Source: Klebsiella quasipneumoniae subsp. quasipneumoniae | GTDB lineage: Bacteria > Pseudomonadota > Gammaproteobacteria > Enterobacterales > Enterobacteriaceae | DNA length: 64,000 nucleotides | Assembly: GCF_020525925.1 (NCBI RefSeq) | Contig: NZ_CP084876.1 | Span: 1 to 64,000 of the forward strand | Reading direction: 5' to 3' | In this document: one piece after another, positions 61,755 to 64,000 of the stretch | Layout of the letters: each line of letters starts with the position of its first letter | How positions within the stretch are numbered: the first letter of the stretch is position 1 | Notes under the pieces: generated by a model | Databases searched by the model: none | What the model saw: only the letters and a program-made list of their open reading frames with translations | What the model was told of the DNA's origin: nothing | Translations under genes and position numbers: made by a program

Positions 61755-62495
61755 ATGTCTCATCCGGTTAGCGAAAAAAGTGCCCTTGTCGTCAGCGCCC
61801 ACTCGGCCGATTTCGTTTGGCGCGCGGGCGGTGCGATAGCCCTGCATGCCCTGCAGGGCTATCAGGTCCATGTGGTCTGTTTGTCCTTTGGCGAGCGCGG
61901 CGAGTCCGCCAAACTATGGCGTAAAGGCAACATGACGGAGGAGGCGGTGAAGCAAGTCCGTCGCGAAGAGGCGCAGGCTGCTGCCGAGATCCTGGGCGCC
62001 AGCGTCGAATTCTTTGATATCGGCGACTATCCGCTGCGCGCCGATAAAGAGACGCTATTTCGTCTGGCGGATGTGTATCGCCGTATCCAGCCCCACTTTG
62101 TCCTGACGCACTCCCTGCACGATCCCTATAACTACGATCATCCGCTGGCCTCCCATCTGGCTCAGGAAGCACGGATTATCGCCCAGGCAGAGGGCTATCG
62201 CCCCGGTGAGAAAATTGTCTCTGCTCCCCCGGTTTACTGTTTCGAACCGCACCAGCCGGAGCAGTGCAATTGGAAACCCGATGTGTTACTGGACATCACC
62301 GCCGTCTGGGAGAAAAAGTATCAGGCCATTCAGTGCATGCAGGGTCAGGAGCATCTGTGGGAATACTACACCCGCGTGGCGCTGCAGCGCGGGGTACAGG
62401 CCAAGCGCAATATCGGCATCACGGCCGCGCGCGATATCGTTCACGGCGAAGCCTTCCAGAGCATCTTCCCCCGCGTAACGGAGAACCTGGCATGA
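61755..62495 (+). CDS. galB: 4-oxalomesaconate hydratase (GalB), PIG-L family
   Basis: A 246-residue zinc enzyme of the PIG-L/LmbE fold. The metal motif AHSADF is near the N-terminus and a second metal His is likely in HDPYNYDHP. In P. putida GalB hydrates the keto form of 4-oxalomesaconate to 4-carboxy-4-hydroxy-2-oxoadipate. Taken alone the sequence could be read as a deacetylase; the gallate cluster decides the call. GAGGAAG precedes the ATG. It overlaps galC by 4 bp. Confidence 0.85.
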   Translation: MSHPVSEKSALVVSAHSADFVWRAGGAIALHALQGYQVHVVCLSFGERGESAKLWRKGNMTEEAVKQVRREEAQAAAEILGASVEFFDIGDYPLRADKETLFRLADVYRRIQPHFVLTHSLHDPYNYDHPLASHLAQEARIIAQAEGYRPGEKIVSAPPVYCFEPHQPEQCNWKPDVLLDITAVWEKKYQAIQCMQGQEHLWEYYTRVALQRGVQAKRNIGITAARDIVHGEAFQSIFPRVTENLA

Positions 62496-63205
62496 ACCTG
62501 TTAAATAAAAAAGGCCTTGTGATCCGCCATCTGCCGCGCCATGACGAGGCGGTTTTGCGCCGCTGTGAGGCGGCCGGGGTGGCGACGCTTCATGAGGCCT
62601 GGGATCGTCAGGGGCTGATGGGGCCGACAATCCGTCCGATTCAGCAGGGTGTCAGTCGGGCGGGCAACGCGGTAACCGTGCTGGTGACGCCAGGTGACAA
62701 CTGGATGTTTCATGTCGCGGTCGAGCAGTGCCGCGCCGGCGATATTCTGGTGGTGGCCCCGACGTCGCCGTGCGGCGATGGCTTCTTCGGCGATCTGCTG
62801 GCGACGTCTCTACAATCGCGCGGCGTGGTCGGTCTGGTGGGCGATATCGGCATTCGCGATTCGCAGACGCTACGGGAGATGGGATTCGCCGTCTGGTCTC
62901 GTCAGGTGTATGCCCAGGGAACAGTGAAAGAGAGCCTCGGTTCGGTTAACGTGCCGGTGATTTGCGCAGGCCAGCTTGTGCAGCCGGGCGATGTCGTAGT
63001 GGCTGACGACGACGGAGTCGTGGTGCTGCCGCACGCTCAGGTTCGTGATGTGCTTGATAAAGCGGAAGCCCGCATGAGTAATGAACTTGCGAAGCGTGAG
63101 CGGATGCGCCATGGCGAGTTGGGACTCGATATTTACGCTATGCGCCCGCGTCTGGCGGAAAAGGGGCTGCGGTATTACGACAGTGCTGATGAGGTGGAGG
63201 AGTAA
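62492..63205 (+). CDS. galC: 4-carboxy-4-hydroxy-2-oxoadipate aldolase (GalC)
   Basis: A 237-residue class II (metal-dependent) aldolase of the RraA/HMG-aldolase family. ATG 62492 overlaps the galB stop (ATGA). The conserved GDIGIRDSQTLREMGFAVWS provides the Arg-Asp pair. It splits CHA into pyruvate and oxaloacetate, the last step of gallate catabolism. Members of this family also act in protocatechuate 4,5-cleavage. Confidence 0.88.
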   Translation: MNLLNKKGLVIRHLPRHDEAVLRRCEAAGVATLHEAWDRQGLMGPTIRPIQQGVSRAGNAVTVLVTPGDNWMFHVAVEQCRAGDILVVAPTSPCGDGFFGDLLATSLQSRGVVGLVGDIGIRDSQTLREMGFAVWSRQVYAQGTVKESLGSVNVPVICAGQLVQPGDVVVADDDGVVVLPHAQVRDVLDKAEARMSNELAKRERMRHGELGLDIYAMRPRLAEKGLRYYDSADEVEE

Positions 63206-63206
63206 G

Positions 63207-64000
63207 ATGGCGCAACGTGGGATCCCTTGTCTGTGGATGCGCGGCGGCACCTCGAAGGCGGCCTGTTTTCTTGCTGACGATTTGCCTGCCGATCCGGCGC
63301 AACGTGATGCGGTGCTGCTGGCGGTGATGGGCTCGCCAGATCCCCGGCAAATTGACGGGATCGGCGGCGCCGATCCGCTGACCAGTAAAGTGGCGATTAT
63401 TCGCCGCTCTGCACGGCCTGACGCCGATGTGGACTATCTGTTTGCCCAGGTGAACGTGGCGGGGGCCACGGTGGATTACGGCCAAAATTGCGGGAATATT
63501 CTTGCCGCCGTTGGCCCTTTCGCCATCGAGCGTGGGCTCGTTCCCCACGATGCGCCGCTTACTCGGGTGCGTATTTATATGGAGAACACGGGGCAACTGG
63601 CGGTGGCAGAGATCCCCTGCGATGCCGAGGGAGTCAACTACGTCGGCGAGAGTCGTATCGATGGTGTGCCGGGCAGCGCCAGTCCAATCCTGCTCCATTT
63701 TCTTGATGTGGCAGGCTCCAGCTGCGGGACACTGCTGCCGACCGGCAGGGTCCGCGACCGTTTTGATGGCGTCGAGGTGACCTGCATCGATAACGGGATG
63801 CCTGTGATCCTGCTGCGCGCTTGCGATCTGGGATGCACAGGCTATGAGACACGCGAACAACTGGATAATGATGACGCGCTTAAACGTCGCCTCGAGTCGA
63901 TTCGTCTGCAGGCCGGGCCACTGATGCAGTTGGGTGACGTCAGCCAGCGTACGGTGCCAAAGATGACCCTGATCGCCGAGCCGCGACACGGCGGCGCCAT
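63207..64000 (+). CDS. galD: 4-oxalomesaconate tautomerase (GalD), partial
   Basis: PrpF-family isomerase, truncated by the window end after 264 codons without a stop. The start MAQRGIPCLWMRGGTSKAAC, the segment IDGIGGADPLTSKVAI and DYGQNCGNILAAVGPFAIE match P. putida GalD, which converts the 4-oxalomesaconate enol and keto tautomers to feed GalB. It begins 1 bp after the galC stop, with GGAGG upstream. The full gene is expected to be about 360 codons. Confidence 0.9.
   Translation, partial: MAQRGIPCLWMRGGTSKAACFLADDLPADPAQRDAVLLAVMGSPDPRQIDGIGGADPLTSKVAIIRRSARPDADVDYLFAQVNVAGATVDYGQNCGNILAAVGPFAIERGLVPHDAPLTRVRIYMENTGQLAVAEIPCDAEGVNYVGESRIDGVPGSASPILLHFLDVAGSSCGTLLPTGRVRDRFDGVEVTCIDNGMPVILLRACDLGCTGYETREQLDNDDALKRRLESIRLQAGPLMQLGDVSQRTVPKMTLIAEPRHGGA

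Noticed and set aside
62264..62491. 76-codon N-terminal extension of galC inside galB
   Set aside because: It is the alternative frame of galB. The ATGA overlap at 62492 gives the normal family length.

Overview
The window is a piece of an enterobacterial chromosome, most likely from the Klebsiella pneumoniae complex or a close relative. It opens at the GTG start of dnaA and runs through dnaN-recF-gyrB. It then follows the gene order known from the equivalent E. coli K-12 region (yidA, dgoRKADT, yidR, yidQ, ibpAB, yidE, yidP, an alpha-glucoside PTS, yidHGF, emrD, tisB/istR, ivbL-ilvBN, uhpABCT, yicN, nepI), interrupted by blocks that K-12 lacks there. High GC, the aglAB-type sucrose-isomer system, and the dsd, phn and gal clusters together point to Klebsiella/Raoultella. 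The species call is an inference from gene content; no database search was run. No tRNA, rRNA, transposase, phage gene or CRISPR array was seen.

Layout. 0-6.2 kb: replication genes, with a ~120-bp palindromic repeat between dnaN and recF. 6.2-9.7 kb: a lower-GC block with a LysR regulator, a sugar-acid dehydratase of the enolase superfamily and an MFS importer. 10-13.2 kb: yidA, then two translationally coupled outer-membrane beta-barrel genes, the second an Omp85-type barrel with no POTRA domains. 13.2-18.2 kb: the D-galactonate operon with a three-half-site operator and an ERIC element between dgoD and dgoT. 18.2-23.6 kb: yidR, yidQ, the heat-shock pair ibpAB with sigma-32 promoter and ROSE-type leaders, yidE, yidP. 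23.9-28.2 kb: alpha-glucoside PTS (aglAB) and yidHGF. 28.2-34.9 kb: D-serine genes dsdAX/dsdC, emrD, an EamA transporter and a GNAT acetyltransferase. 35-38 kb: the SOS toxin gene tisB, its antisense RNA IstR, and the attenuated ilvBN operon. 38-43 kb: the hexose-phosphate system uhpABCT. 43-45.8 kb: yicN, a RelE/HigB-type toxin-antitoxin pair, nepI. 45.8-52.5 kb: 2-aminoethylphosphonate degradation (phnWX) and uptake (phnRSTUV). 52.7-57.5 kb: a lactose/cellobiose-type PTS with its own porin and LacI regulator. 57.7-64 kb: a gallate catabolism cluster (galT, galA, galR, galB, galC, galD), cut by the window end inside galD.

How the genes work together. Most of the accessory DNA is self-contained nutrient modules, each pairing a local regulator with uptake and catabolic enzymes: galactonate, an unidentified sugar acid, alpha-glucosides, D-serine, hexose phosphates, aminoethylphosphonate, an oligosaccharide, and gallate. 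The gallate block supplies importer, ring-cleavage dioxygenase, tautomerase, hydratase and aldolase, enough to take gallate to pyruvate and oxaloacetate. Its LysR regulator unusually carries two successive winged-helix domains.

The items most worth a second look are the tandem-HTH GalR, the POTRA-less Omp85 gene and its coupled partner, the IstR/tisB pairing that can be read directly from the sequence, the hairpin over the yidR ribosome binding site, and the palindromic elements at dnaN-recF and dgoD-dgoT.
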